A stretch of DNA of 64,000 nt, taken from NCBI GenBank assembly GCA_016711045.1, contig JADJTT010000006.1, forward strand, positions 434,001 through 498,000, given 5' to 3'. This DNA is from Saprospirales bacterium (GTDB taxonomy: Bacteria; Bacteroidota; Bacteroidia; Chitinophagales; Saprospiraceae). The notes under the pieces are model-generated. The model searched no databases. It saw only the letters and a list, made by a program, of their open reading frames with translations, and was not told the origin of the DNA. The translations under genes and the position numbers were made by a program. Of this stretch, positions 34,842 to 44,000 are shown piece by piece; within the stretch, counting starts at the first letter, position 1; each line of letters opens with the position of its first letter.

Positions 34842-35972
34842 TCATGAGCGTTGGTTCATTAGGTTCAGGTATTCTTCTTCGGTATTCACATTCTTCAGCC
34901 AATCGGGATTGGGCGCCTGTAGCAACTCGATATCCGAATTGATCAGCGCTTTGCGGGGACAGGAGTAACCTTGAGCCAAAAATTGCAACAAGGTGAGGTA
35001 GCTCTTGGGCTCCCAAATGGTCAGCAGCGGGTCTGGAAATTCATTGACCGGGCTTTGAAATGCCGTAGCCATCTTCGCCGGATTGCGGTGTGCGATCAAA
35101 AAACGCAAGGCCTCGGTGGAAACGAGGGGGAGGTCGCATGCCAGTACCAGCCAGGCTTTGTCGGGGTGTGCCTGGAATGCGGAGAGGATGGCGCCGTATG
35201 GGCCGAGGCCAAGCATCACATCCGGAAGGGGCTGAAGGGTGTCTGGAATATCGGTCACTTGATCGGGCCGCACGGACAGGAACGTTTCTTCGCATACCTC
35301 CTGCAACAAACTGTAGGCGTATTCCCGTTGGGGCATGCCGTGGTAGTCGAGCAAGCCTTTATCTTTTCCCATGCGCTGGCTTTTGCCACCGGCCAGCACC
35401 AGTCCGTAAATTGCAGGCAGGGCTTCCTGTAACTGATTCTCCAGGAATCGAGCAACCGCTTCTATATCAGAAAAGGAAAAGGCAGGTAGTTCAGCCAGTT
35501 GAGGCATTTGCTCCATCAGAAAGGGATGCAGGGCTTCCGTGCCCTCGGTATAGAGTACCAGCTGCACATCGGTGAGGCGGTCCATTTTGCGCTGAAGAGA
35601 GTCGGCCTTTTTCGAATCGATTACCAGTATCTGTTTCTCTGCGGCAAAGTGGTTGCCGTTGATGAGCACCAGGTCCTGTTCATTGAGTAAAGGACGAAAC
35701 TGGAAAGGGGTTAGTTTACCCTGGAAATCGAGGCGGTGGTATTGGATCTTATCGGTGTATTGTAAATAGGTGCCGGCGGGCAGGGTGTTTTCGTCGTCAT
35801 GGTGGTCGGCATCGATGTAGGCCGCTTTCCAACGTGTCCCCAGCTCGCGGATCACGCCAGCGGCCAACTGCTGGATATTTCCGCAGGGCGTTCCGATAAT
35901 GGCCCATTCCTGGCGACCGAAGTTACCGGAAAAAGGACGCGTGAGTTTGGCGTGCTTAGTGTGTTTCGACAT
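34842..35972 (-). CDS. mobA: MobA molybdenum cofactor guanylyltransferase with degenerate MobB-like N-domain
   Basis: The 376-residue protein is about twice the length of MobA. Residues ~190-375 are MobA: YGLVLAGGKSQRMGKDKGLL (nucleotide loop), YSLLQEVCEETFLSVR, GPYGAILSAFQ and LVLACDLPLVS with the metal aspartate. The first ~185 residues resemble a MobB-type P-loop domain (RWKAAYIDADHHDD, LVLINGNHF, VLVIDSKKADSL-like). The expected GxxGxGKT loop reads IIGTPCGNIQQLAAG, so nucleotide binding there is probably lost. The enzyme should attach GMP to molybdopterin. It precedes meaB on the same strand. Confidence 0.85.
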   Translation of the reverse strand: MSKHTKHAKLTRPFSGNFGRQEWAIIGTPCGNIQQLAAGVIRELGTRWKAAYIDADHHDDENTLPAGTYLQYTDKIQYHRLDFQGKLTPFQFRPLLNEQDLVLINGNHFAAEKQILVIDSKKADSLQRKMDRLTDVQLVLYTEGTEALHPFLMEQMPQLAELPAFSFSDIEAVARFLENQLQEALPAIYGLVLAGGKSQRMGKDKGLLDYHGMPQREYAYSLLQEVCEETFLSVRPDQVTDIPDTLQPLPDVMLGLGPYGAILSAFQAHPDKAWLVLACDLPLVSTEALRFLIAHRNPAKMATAFQSPVNEFPDPLLTIWEPKSYLTLLQFLAQGYSCPRKALINSDIELLQAPNPDWLKNVNTEEEYLNLMNQRS

Positions 35973-35993
35973 ACGACAAAAGTAACCAATAAC

Positions 35994-37016
35994 CTAATAA
36001 CCCAACAACCCAAATAAATACTCCCCTCCCTTGATCGAGGACCACTCCCCACTAGTAACCTTATGTTCTACCTGCTCCCATTGTTCTTTGACGGAGGGGT
36101 TTTCGAAGAAAAGCTGGGTTAATTTTTCCTGAATAAATTCCAGGAGCCAGTATTTGGCTTGTTCCTGCCGGTGTTGTTGGAAATAGCCGGATTCTTTGGT
36201 CGTTGCCTGATACTGAAGCACTTGTTCCCAGATCTCGGAGATTCCCTCGTGGTGGAGGGCGGCACAGCGCAACACGGGTGGGTTCCAGCCGCTTTCTTTG
36301 AGGGGTAAAAGGTGAAGGGCATTGCGATAGGAGCGCTGGGCTTCTTTGGCTAGCGCTAGCCGGTCGCCGTCGGCTTTGTTGACAGCGAGGAGGTCGGCCA
36401 TCTCGACGATTCCACGCTTAATACCCTGGAGTTCGTCGCCGGCCCCGGGCAGGAGGAGTAAGAGGAAGAAATCGACCATGGAGTGCACAGCGGTTTCGGA
36501 TTGTCCAACGCCCACGGTTTCGATAATGAGTACGTCGTAGCCGGCCGCTTCGCAGAGGAGGATGGTTTCGCGGGTCTTGCGCGCTACGCCACCGAGTGAC
36601 TCACCGGCAGGGGAGGGGCGGATAAATGCGTGCGGTTGGGCCGACAGCTGGCTCATGCGGGTTTTGTCGCCAAGGATACTGCCTTTACTCTGTTTGCTGG
36701 AAGGGTCAATGGCCAGCACGGCTACCTTGTGCCCTTGCTCGATCAGGTACATGCCCAGCGATTCGATAAAGGTGCTTTTTCCTACCCCCGGCGAGCCGGT
36801 GATGCCCAACCGAATGGATTGGCCACTGTATGGCAGGCAGGCTTCGACGACCTGTCGGGCCAATGCGGCATGTTCCGGTTTGTGACTTTCGACCAGAGTA
36901 ATGGCCTGTCCAAGGCGCACACGATCACCCTGCCGGATACCCTGGAGATAGGCCTCCGGAGTTAGCAACGGCTTCCTTTTTCGCTGTTTTGGGCTGTTTT
37001 TACCGGGTTCGGACAA
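35994..37016 (-). CDS. meaB: Methylmalonyl-CoA mutase-associated GTPase MeaB
   Basis: The 340-residue protein belongs to the MeaB/ArgK G3E GTPases: GITGSPGVGKSTFIESLG (P-loop), VAVLAIDPSSKQSKGSILGD (switch), and IIETVGVGQSETAV (Walker B region). LLAVNKADGDR supplies the base-recognition motif. These chaperones protect and reload the cobalamin-dependent methylmalonyl-CoA mutase, whose gene is not in the window. The start is a TTG at 37014-37016, since no ATG precedes the conserved YLQGIRQGDRVRLGQAITLVE region. It is followed 21 bases later by mobA. Confidence 0.92.
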   Translation of the reverse strand: MSEPGKNSPKQRKRKPLLTPEAYLQGIRQGDRVRLGQAITLVESHKPEHAALARQVVEACLPYSGQSIRLGITGSPGVGKSTFIESLGMYLIEQGHKVAVLAIDPSSKQSKGSILGDKTRMSQLSAQPHAFIRPSPAGESLGGVARKTRETILLCEAAGYDVLIIETVGVGQSETAVHSMVDFFLLLLLPGAGDELQGIKRGIVEMADLLAVNKADGDRLALAKEAQRSYRNALHLLPLKESGWNPPVLRCAALHHEGISEIWEQVLQYQATTKESGYFQQHRQEQAKYWLLEFIQEKLTQLFFENPSVKEQWEQVEHKVTSGEWSSIKGGEYLFGLLGY

Positions 37017-37258
37017 GGTTAATGTTTTTAACGGTTTTTCAAGCTCGTTTTAACGTTTTGCGTAAAATGCTGATATGTAGTGACTTGTGGAGCAGGTTGT
37101 TTTTTAACATTCTTTCTCCTCATACGCGAAGATCGTTAATCTATCTTAAACCAGGGGTAAGGGCAGGAAACCCTCTTGCTGGTGCAGATAGATAGTTGTT
37201 TTTTTGTCAGGCGTACCCTTCCTTAATTCCTCATTGATAAACAAATAAAAACTCCCTT

Positions 37259-37935
37259 ATGAGACCCACAAAATTACTAATTCCTTTTCTGCTATTCGCA
37301 TTCAGCTTGTCAGCCCAGACGCATCAAAACACCCTTACTATTAAAGGTGGGATCGAACACGGAAAGACCCCGTATGAATATTTGAATGCCTATGGACCAG
37401 CCCTTCAATTCGATTATTCATTGAGCGATCGGTGGACGTTAAGTGCCGGATTGGGGCATATTCGGGGGGCATTCGTCAGCAAGGGGACGATTAGCGGGAC
37501 CGATGAGAATGGAGACTATTTTAGCAACTCATTTCAATATACCCAAAAAGAACAATTTAGTCATCTCGATGCGACGATGCTGTACACCTTATTTGGCAAA
37601 GACTCGCGCAACCAGTTCAAGATCGGCGCCGGGGGGCTTTGATATATGAGGTATTTGAATACCCGCCTGATCTCTACATCAGCAAAGGTATTATTGAGCA
37701 ATTATCCTACACCCGGCATATAGTGATCTTGCCCATGCTGAACTTTATGCTTGAGGATAATTTTCATATCACCAATCGGTTAATAGTCTTTGGAAGAGTG
37801 GAATTCCGCACGAGCATAGAGGAGAAAGCGGTATTGGAGCGAAAGGTAACATACGTGGGTGGCGGCGTTGCATCTTCCACCTCAGGGATAAGGAACAACT
37901 ATAGTTTATCCTTTGGTATCGGGTATCGGCTTTAA
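37259..37935 (+). CDS. Outer-membrane beta-barrel-like protein (frame interrupted once)
   Basis: The frame from the ATG at 37259 encodes a signal peptide (LLIPFLLFAFSLSAQ) and alternating beta strands (TLTIKGGIEHG, ALQFDYSLSDRWTLSAGLG). It hits a stop just after a GGGGGG run at 37631-37636. The continuation LIYEVFEYPPD to 37935 ends with strands and a final SFGIGYRL, typical of barrel ends. With one extra G the protein is 225 residues and reads IGAGGALIYEV across the join. It is probably a small outer-membrane barrel of unknown function. The break may be an assembly error. Confidence 0.7.
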
Positions 37936-37959
37936 GTTGTCCGACCATAATAATTAAAC

Positions 37960-37988
37960 ATCTTTCGCCGCCTCCTGCGGCGAAAGAT
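37960..37988 (+). terminator. Hairpin after the outer-membrane protein gene
   Basis: A perfect 12-bp stem (37960-37971 with 37977-37988, 5-base loop) stands 25 bases past the stop at 37935. It lacks a clean T-tract (ATATTGCTTT follows), so termination is likely but not certain. Confidence 0.55.
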
Positions 37989-38158
37989 ATATTGCTTTAA
38001 CCTGTGAAAACAATCTACATCGATCATTGGCAGGTGGTTGACCATTCCGATGGCACATTATTGGATCACCAGTAATTACCACTCTCTCTCTTACAGCTTG
38101 GTTCAACCACCTCCAAATGAACGCAGCGGCAACTGGTCCCCCCGGTTGCCGCTTTTTT
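37989..38158 (+). ncRNA. Possible small RNA ending in an intrinsic terminator
   Basis: No protein gene ends before the strong plus-strand terminator at 38125-38158, because the upstream gene has its own hairpin at 37960-37988. Between them a 9-bp stem (38032-38040 with 38104-38112, extendable by three pairs past a bulge) encloses about 60 bases. Long stem plus terminator is the usual layout of a trans-acting small RNA. A weak -7 box (TATATTGC) lies near 37987. A 23-codon GTG-started frame (38004-38075) inside could alternatively make it a small mRNA. Confidence 0.35.
38125..38158 (+). terminator. Strong intrinsic terminator
   Basis: Arms AGCGGCAACTGG and CCGGTTGCCGCT (one G-T pair, TCCCC loop) are followed by TTTTTT. 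The T-tract touches the stop codon of the minus-strand enoyl-CoA hydratase gene at 38157, so the terminator must serve plus-strand transcription from the 38.0 kb region. Confidence 0.85.
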
Positions 38159-38933
38159 ATGCGCCCTTAAATTCGGGTGCTCTTTTCTCTAAAAAAGCAG
38201 CGACGCCCTCTTTATAATCTTCCGTCTGCCCGGCGAGGCTTTGCAATTCTTCCTCTATGGCCAGCTGTTTGTACAAGGTAGATTCGAGCGACCTGTTCAG
38301 GGCCCGTTTGGTCAGGCCGAGGCCTACGGTAGGCATTTGGGACAGTTTTTCGGCCAGTTTCCACGACTCTTTTTCAAAATCTTCCTCGTTATATACCTTA
38401 TAGATCATGCCTATTGCCTCCGCATCGGCTGCGCTTACTTTTTCGCCCAACATCATCAGGGCGGCAGCTCTTTGCATACCTACGAGGCGAGGCAGGAAAA
38501 AAGTGCCGCCGCTATCCGGTATGAGGCCGATCTTGCTGAATGCCTGGATGAACGAAGCGGAAGCCTTGGCCACCGTGATGTCGCAGGCCAGGGCAATATT
38601 GGCTCCTGCGCCCGCTGCTACTCCATTGACGGCGCAAACCACCGGCTTCTCCATTTCCCGGATCAGTTTGATGATGGGGTTGTAATGTTCACCTAAAATG
38701 GTGGGGAAGGAGGGCGGGTTGTCGCCCGTCACTTCCTGAAGGTCTTGTCCAGCGCAAAAAGCTTTGCCTTCCCCGGTCAGGTAAACCGCGCGGACCGTTG
38801 CATCATCAACTGCCTCTTGAAGGGCTTTTTGCAGAGCAAGTGCCATCTCCCTGTTAAAGCTGTTGAACACCGCAGGGCGATTGAGTGCGATCCGCGCCAC
38901 GGCGCCTTCCAGGGAGTATAGTATCGAATTCAT
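38157..38933 (-). CDS. Enoyl-CoA hydratase/isomerase (PaaG-like)
   Basis: The 258-residue protein is a full-length crotonase-fold enzyme. It has the oxyanion elements AFCAGQDLQEV and CAVNGVAAGAGANIALACDI, and the substrate-contact region AFSKIGLIPDSGGTFFLPRLVG. That region carries the aspartate but not a second glutamate, resembling PaaG, the ring-1,2-epoxyphenylacetyl-CoA isomerase. SLAGQTEDYKEGVAAFLEKR ends the protein. No other phenylacetate genes lie nearby, so the enzyme may act in general beta-oxidation. It is a single gene, divergent from the glucan phosphorylase. Confidence 0.88.
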   Translation of the reverse strand: MNSILYSLEGAVARIALNRPAVFNSFNREMALALQKALQEAVDDATVRAVYLTGEGKAFCAGQDLQEVTGDNPPSFPTILGEHYNPIIKLIREMEKPVVCAVNGVAAGAGANIALACDITVAKASASFIQAFSKIGLIPDSGGTFFLPRLVGMQRAAALMMLGEKVSAADAEAIGMIYKVYNEEDFEKESWKLAEKLSQMPTVGLGLTKRALNRSLESTLYKQLAIEEELQSLAGQTEDYKEGVAAFLEKRAPEFKGA

Positions 38934-38978
38934 GTGGTCAACTTTTGCTGCAAGTTAAGCAGATGGAACAAAAAATGG

Positions 38979-38986
38979 TATCTTTG
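38979..38986 (+). promoter_or_regulatory. TAnnTTTG -7 box upstream of the glucan phosphorylase
   Basis: TATCTTTG matches the Bacteroidota -7 consensus exactly and lies 35 bases before the ATG at 39022. No TTG at the standard spacing was found, so the assignment rests on the -7 box alone. Confidence 0.4.
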
Positions 38987-39021
38987 GCGCCCTTATAAAC
39001 CTCCTAAATGAAGTTATATAC

Positions 39022-40698
39022 ATGCAATCTTTTTCCCCTTTCCATATGCCCTATGCGGCGGATAAAAATTACGACAAAAAAATCGCCTACTTCTGTATGG
39101 AGTTCGGCATTGACCAGGCGCTAAAGATCTATTCAGGTGGGTTGGGCTACCTGGCCGGCTCGCACATGCGTTCGGCATTTGACCTGAAACAAAACCTCAT
39201 CGGGATCGGTATTCGCTGGAAATACGGCTATTACGACCAGACCCGCAAGGGAAATGGCGAGATGGATGTATTGCGTCGCGAACGCTTTTACAACTTCCTC
39301 CAGGACACGGGTATCACGTTTGAGATCGATCTCAATCGCGCACCGGTGAAAGTCAAGGCGTTTTACCTGGCGCCGGAGGTTTTTGGAGCCGCGCCGATCT
39401 TCCTGCTCTCTACCGATCTGCCGGAAAACGACTGGCTGGCACAGACGACTTGCCACCACTTGTACGACAGTAACACTGAGGCAAAAGTGGCTCAGTATAT
39501 TCTTCTCGGGAAAGGGGGCGCCAAGCTGCTCGACATCCTGAACTGGGAGCCCGAGATTTACCACTTCAATGAAGCGCATGCCTTGCCGGCGGCTTTTCAT
39601 CTGTATGAAAAATACCGCGACATTGAGGAAGTGCGAAAGCGTGTGGTCTTCACTACCCACACCCCTGTAGAGGCCGGCAATGAAAAGCATGACCTCTACC
39701 TCCTCGACCGCATGAGCTTTTTCGGTGACCTAACCCTGCCGGAAGTCCGTGCGGTGGCCGGAGTGGACGGGCATATCTTTAACCAAACCCTGGTGGGCTT
39801 ACGCATGGCCAAGCTCGCCAACGGTGTCTCGAAAATGCACGGGGAGGTAGCTCGTCAGATGTGGGGGGAGTTTGAGGGCATTTGCCCGATCACCCACGTG
39901 ACCAACTCTCAGAATCATCTGTACTGGCACGATCCTGCACTCGACCAGGCATTCGAAGGTTCGGATCTGGAAGGCATGAAAAACCGTAAGCGCGAACTAA
40001 AAGAACAGCTTTTTAAGATCGTGGCCGATCAAACCGGCAAACTCCTCGATCCGGATGTGTTGACCATCGTATGGGCGCGCCGTTTTGCCCGTTACAAGCG
40101 CGCCGCCTTGATCACGCGCGACCTGGCGCATTTCGAGGCTTTACTAAAAGACACCAAACGTCCCATCCAAATTATCTGGGCGGGTAAGCCTTATCCTACG
40201 GATTACGAAGCGGTAGAGCTATTCAACCACCTTGTTCACCTTTCTCACCAATACCCCAATATGGCGGTGCTGACCGGCTACGAGTTGTCGCTCTCCAAAG
40301 CGTTGAAACAGGGCTCTGATATCTGGCTCAACACGCCCCGGCTCACCCGCGAGGCCTCTGGCACCAGCGGTATGACCGCAGCTATGAATGGCTCTGTCAG
40401 CCTTTCTATCCCAGACGGCTGGGTGCCGGAGTTTGCCGTACACGGCCACAACGCCTTTGTCATTCCCGCCGCCGACCCCGCCTTGCCCGTTGGGGAGCGC
40501 GACGAGATCGACCTCAAAAGTCTTTACCGGGTTTTGGAAAATGACGTGTTAACGACCTACTACGACCGTCCCGACGCCTGGTGGCAGCTGGTAGCTACCA
40601 TGATGAAGGAGATTCGCCCCTTCTTTGATGCAGAACGAATGGCGAAGGAGTATTATGAGGTGATGTATGGGGCTCGTGTTGCTGTAGTGACCGGGTGA
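39022..40698 (+). CDS. Alpha-glucan family phosphorylase (GT35), PLP lysine not conserved
   Basis: The 558-residue protein matches the short alpha-glucan phosphorylase branch (TIGR02094 type): IAYFCMEFGIDQALKIYSGGLGYLAGSHMRS, written here in parts as FCMEFGIDQALKIYSGGLG and YLAGSHMRSA. Further matches are YHFNEAHALPAAF, VFTTHTPVEAGNEKH, VWARRFARYKRAALI and LTREASGTSGMTAAMNG. In glycogen phosphorylases the last motif is G-x-x-MKxxxNG, and its lysine binds pyridoxal phosphate; here the codon is ACC (Thr). The motif SLSIPDGW follows. It should release glucose-1-phosphate from glycogen if it uses PLP in another way. The last codons lie inside a palindromic repeat cluster. Confidence 0.85.
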   Translation: MQSFSPFHMPYAADKNYDKKIAYFCMEFGIDQALKIYSGGLGYLAGSHMRSAFDLKQNLIGIGIRWKYGYYDQTRKGNGEMDVLRRERFYNFLQDTGITFEIDLNRAPVKVKAFYLAPEVFGAAPIFLLSTDLPENDWLAQTTCHHLYDSNTEAKVAQYILLGKGGAKLLDILNWEPEIYHFNEAHALPAAFHLYEKYRDIEEVRKRVVFTTHTPVEAGNEKHDLYLLDRMSFFGDLTLPEVRAVAGVDGHIFNQTLVGLRMAKLANGVSKMHGEVARQMWGEFEGICPITHVTNSQNHLYWHDPALDQAFEGSDLEGMKNRKRELKEQLFKIVADQTGKLLDPDVLTIVWARRFARYKRAALITRDLAHFEALLKDTKRPIQIIWAGKPYPTDYEAVELFNHLVHLSHQYPNMAVLTGYELSLSKALKQGSDIWLNTPRLTREASGTSGMTAAMNGSVSLSIPDGWVPEFAVHGHNAFVIPAADPALPVGERDEIDLKSLYRVLENDVLTTYYDRPDAWWQLVATMMKEIRPFFDAERMAKEYYEVMYGARVAVVTG

Positions 40699-40918
40699 CT
40701 AAGTCACCCAGTGAAGTTCTCCTAGCAAAAAAACAGCTGGATAGCTATTATTTACTGGGGGTTTCGCCGAAAATGGCCCGTTGTCTATTGACCCGGTCAC
40801 TAGTGACCGGGTCAATAGACTTTCGCTCGTTTTTACGATATATACTTGATTTGCAGCGATTTGTGGCGCTTTATTCTCTTAAATAGAGTGACCGGGTGAC
40901 TTAATCACCCGGTCACTC
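40686..40918. repeat. GTGACCGGGTGAC palindromic repeat cluster
   Basis: Three related units occur in 233 bases. A left unit (40686-40710) can fold GGGTGAC with GTCACCC. A central 38-bp perfect palindrome spans 40783-40820 (CCGGTCACTAGTGACCGG core). A right 14-bp stem-loop lies at 40886-40918. Left and right units are near-identical over 24 bases. The phosphorylase stop codon is within the left unit. The right stem is followed by TTTTATTTTTTA and probably terminates transcription. The layout resembles a REP/BIME-like mosaic. A 63-codon open frame inside is not considered coding. Confidence 0.8.
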
Positions 40919-41001
40919 CATTTTATTTTTTAGCTCCCCTCTCAAGCAACGATTCCCCCTTTCATCGTATCTTCCTCTTATATTTTACCAAAAAATATCC
41001 C

Positions 41002-44000
41002 ATGAGGAAACCGTTAACTCCCAAACCGATTTTAATCCTGATCGTATTTTTGAGTTTTGTTCGACTTGCCAATGCGCAACTGGATACGGTCTTTATCGTA
41101 GGTCCCACGGAAGTCTGTCTCGGCCAATGTGCTACGTATTTCGTAGAAGGGTTATCCCCCAACTGTCCCAACCCCAGTATTTGGTTCCTAAGTAATGGGA
41201 TTACCCTGGGTAGTTCCGGAGGAACGCTTAACTCCATCACCATTTGTTGGGATCAGATTATTAGCAACCAGCCAGGGGTTTATACACTTTTTGCCGAAGT
41301 GGATTGTTTCACAAATGTGATCCCATTAACGGTCGTGGTGCAAGGGTTCTCCCAGCCGGAGATCATCCCTATTTCCAACTCGCCTTGCGGGGTCGATAGC
41401 CTGAATACGAGCGCGGATTGCCAGAAGGCATGCGCGTTTAGTACGATTACTTACTATACGCCAGTGTCCAATCCTCCATCTTCCAATTTCCTCAACTGGA
41501 CCGTATCCGGCGCGGAATCATACACAGTGGAGAATAACTTCATCACAGTCACCTGGGGTGGGCCGGGACAGGGCTATATCGGCCTGTTCATCGACGGGAT
41601 CTGCCCGGGGGAAAATTCTATTTGCGTAGAATTGCTAGATGAACCTACGGCTGACTTTTCTACCCAACCCCCTGCCAACGCCGGGGTGGTCAGTATTTGC
41701 GAGGGACAAACCGTGTTTTTCGAAAACCAGAGCCTGGGCGCGGAAGTGTACGGATGGTTTTTTGATGTACTGGGCGTTTCTGCTGAGGTGGATCCGGATT
41801 TTACATTCCTCACGCCGGGCTCGTATGAGGTGAGCCTTGTGGCGCGCAACGAATGCGGGTGCAGCGACACCACGACCCTGATTGTCGAGGTGGAGGCAGC
41901 CGAACCGCCTACCCTCGATTGCGTAGGCGCCGTGTGTGCAGGCGAAACGGTGACCTACACGACTGGGGCCAACTGCACCTCCTTCGCATGGAACGTGGTA
42001 GGCGCCGCCAATGTGCTCGGCGGCGGCGGCCCGGCCGATAATTTTATCACCATCGAATGGGTGGACGGGCCTTATGGCTTCATTGAACTGGATGTCAGCG
42101 CTTGTGCCACCTCCTATTGTACGGCCACGTTGGTTGAACGCATTCCCATCATGACGCCCAACGCGCCTATCGAAGGCCCCGCAGAGGTATGCCGCAGTGA
42201 AACGGCAACTTACGCCGTACCCGAGTACGATGGCTCCAGCTACGTCTGGACGGTGTCAAATCTGGGGCAGATCCTCTCCGGACAAGGCACTAACCAGATC
42301 TCCGTGCTTTGGGACGGCCCGATTACTACCGGACTGACCCAATGGGTGCAGGTGGAATACGACAATTGTTTCCTGGAATGTGCCGGTATGAGCAACCTGC
42401 CGGTCGGTATTTTGAACGAATTTTATATCAGCGGACCGATCCTGGTCTGTGAAGGGGCTTCGACCGACTATGCCGCCATCAATGTGTACCCACTGGGAGG
42501 GATGAACTGGAATTGGGAGGTGCAAAGCTCCGACGGCACAGCCTTATGGGCATCCGCAGGCTCTTCTTCTATTGCCACGATCAATTGGATTTTCGGCCCG
42601 GGAAAATACCGCCTTGTCGCCAATACCGCCAGCCCTGGTTTGTATTGCCAGGATAGCTACTCCATCATTGTGGACGTAAAAGCGCTGCCCGGACCTCCAA
42701 ATGGAATCATTGGAGCCACCTTGATTTGCCCGGGCAATCCCTATTCTTATACGGCAGATTCGGGGCAACCCAACAGCACATTTACCTGGACTGTACATAA
42801 TGGAGGAGCGGTCACCACAGAGGAGGGAAATTCTATTATTATTAACTGGGGTCCTGCACCGCCTTACGAACTGGCAGTGACCCAGACCCACCCCGCTGCG
42901 CCTGTTTGCGCATCGCCACCAGCTATGCTGTCGGTCCAACCGCTCACCACGCTGACAGTGAATGGCCCCTCCGAAAGCTGCATAGAAAGTACTTCCATAT
43001 TTACCGCCGATGATATTGGCGCCACCGGGTATAGTTGGACCACCATTCCCTTTGATGCAGGCACGGTGTTGTCGGGCGCAGGTACCAGCACGGTGGAGAT
43101 CCTGTGGCATGTCTCCGGACCGGTGACGGTGGAGGTGTCGGTCTGTGGGCAGTTGGCTGCTGCAAATTTAAACATCGAGCCGGAACCGGTTCCCGATCCC
43201 TTATATCCCTCCGGCATTTGCCAGGGAGGGACGGAACAAATTACCACCCTGACGCCATTTGCATCCTACCAATGGCTGGATGAAAACGGCGTATTGCTTT
43301 CGACCGACCCCGATCCGCAACTCGGCCCGGGCACCTATGAGCTGGTGGTGACTAATACGGCTGGATGTGAAGGAAATACCAGTTTTACGATCGAATCCTA
43401 TCCAATACCCGATATTCTTGTCTCCACACCCGATCCGACAGGTTACTGCACCGGTCATCCGCCGGCCACGCTGTATGCTACCACCACCGGTTTGGGCTAT
43501 TCCTACCAATGGTTTTACAATGGGAACCCGGTTGGCGCCGATGCTACGAGTTTGGTGGATATGGGTTTTGGAAATTACTGGGTAGCGGCCACAGACGTCA
43601 ATGGCTGCACGGCTATTTCCAATACGTTGGAGGTGTTTGAATATTGTCCGCCCAGTGGGGCCACTTGTGGGGGCGGCTGTAGCAATCCAGGTGGCGGCGG
43701 AGGGAGCATTATTACCAATTGTGAACCGGGCACAAGTGTACAATTTCAGATTCTCCCGCCTACCGGTAATTGTGCCGAAGGGGTATTTGAAGATATCTCT
43801 CCCGACCTGTTGCCCGGCACCCACGAATGGAGGTTTGGCGATGGTACGATCACTACAGACCCCGGACCTATAGTAACCCATTTTTATACCCAAGCCGGTT
43901 TTTACGATGTAGTGTTGATTGGCACATCCATCTCCACCGGCGAAAAATGCTGGGATGCCCATATTTTCACCGTGCCTGCCGCGGCCGATTTTTATTCCGC

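Noticed and set aside
38004..38075. 23-residue GTG-started peptide
   Set aside because: Too short to judge and without a recognisable ribosome-binding site; mentioned only as an alternative reading of the small-RNA candidate.
40695..40886. 63-codon open frame within the repeat cluster
   Set aside because: It begins with GTG inside a palindrome, its codons come from the repeat units, and it resembles no protein family.
40686..40918. Possible CRISPR array
   Set aside because: Only three irregular, palindromic units with unequal spacing are present and no cas gene is nearby.
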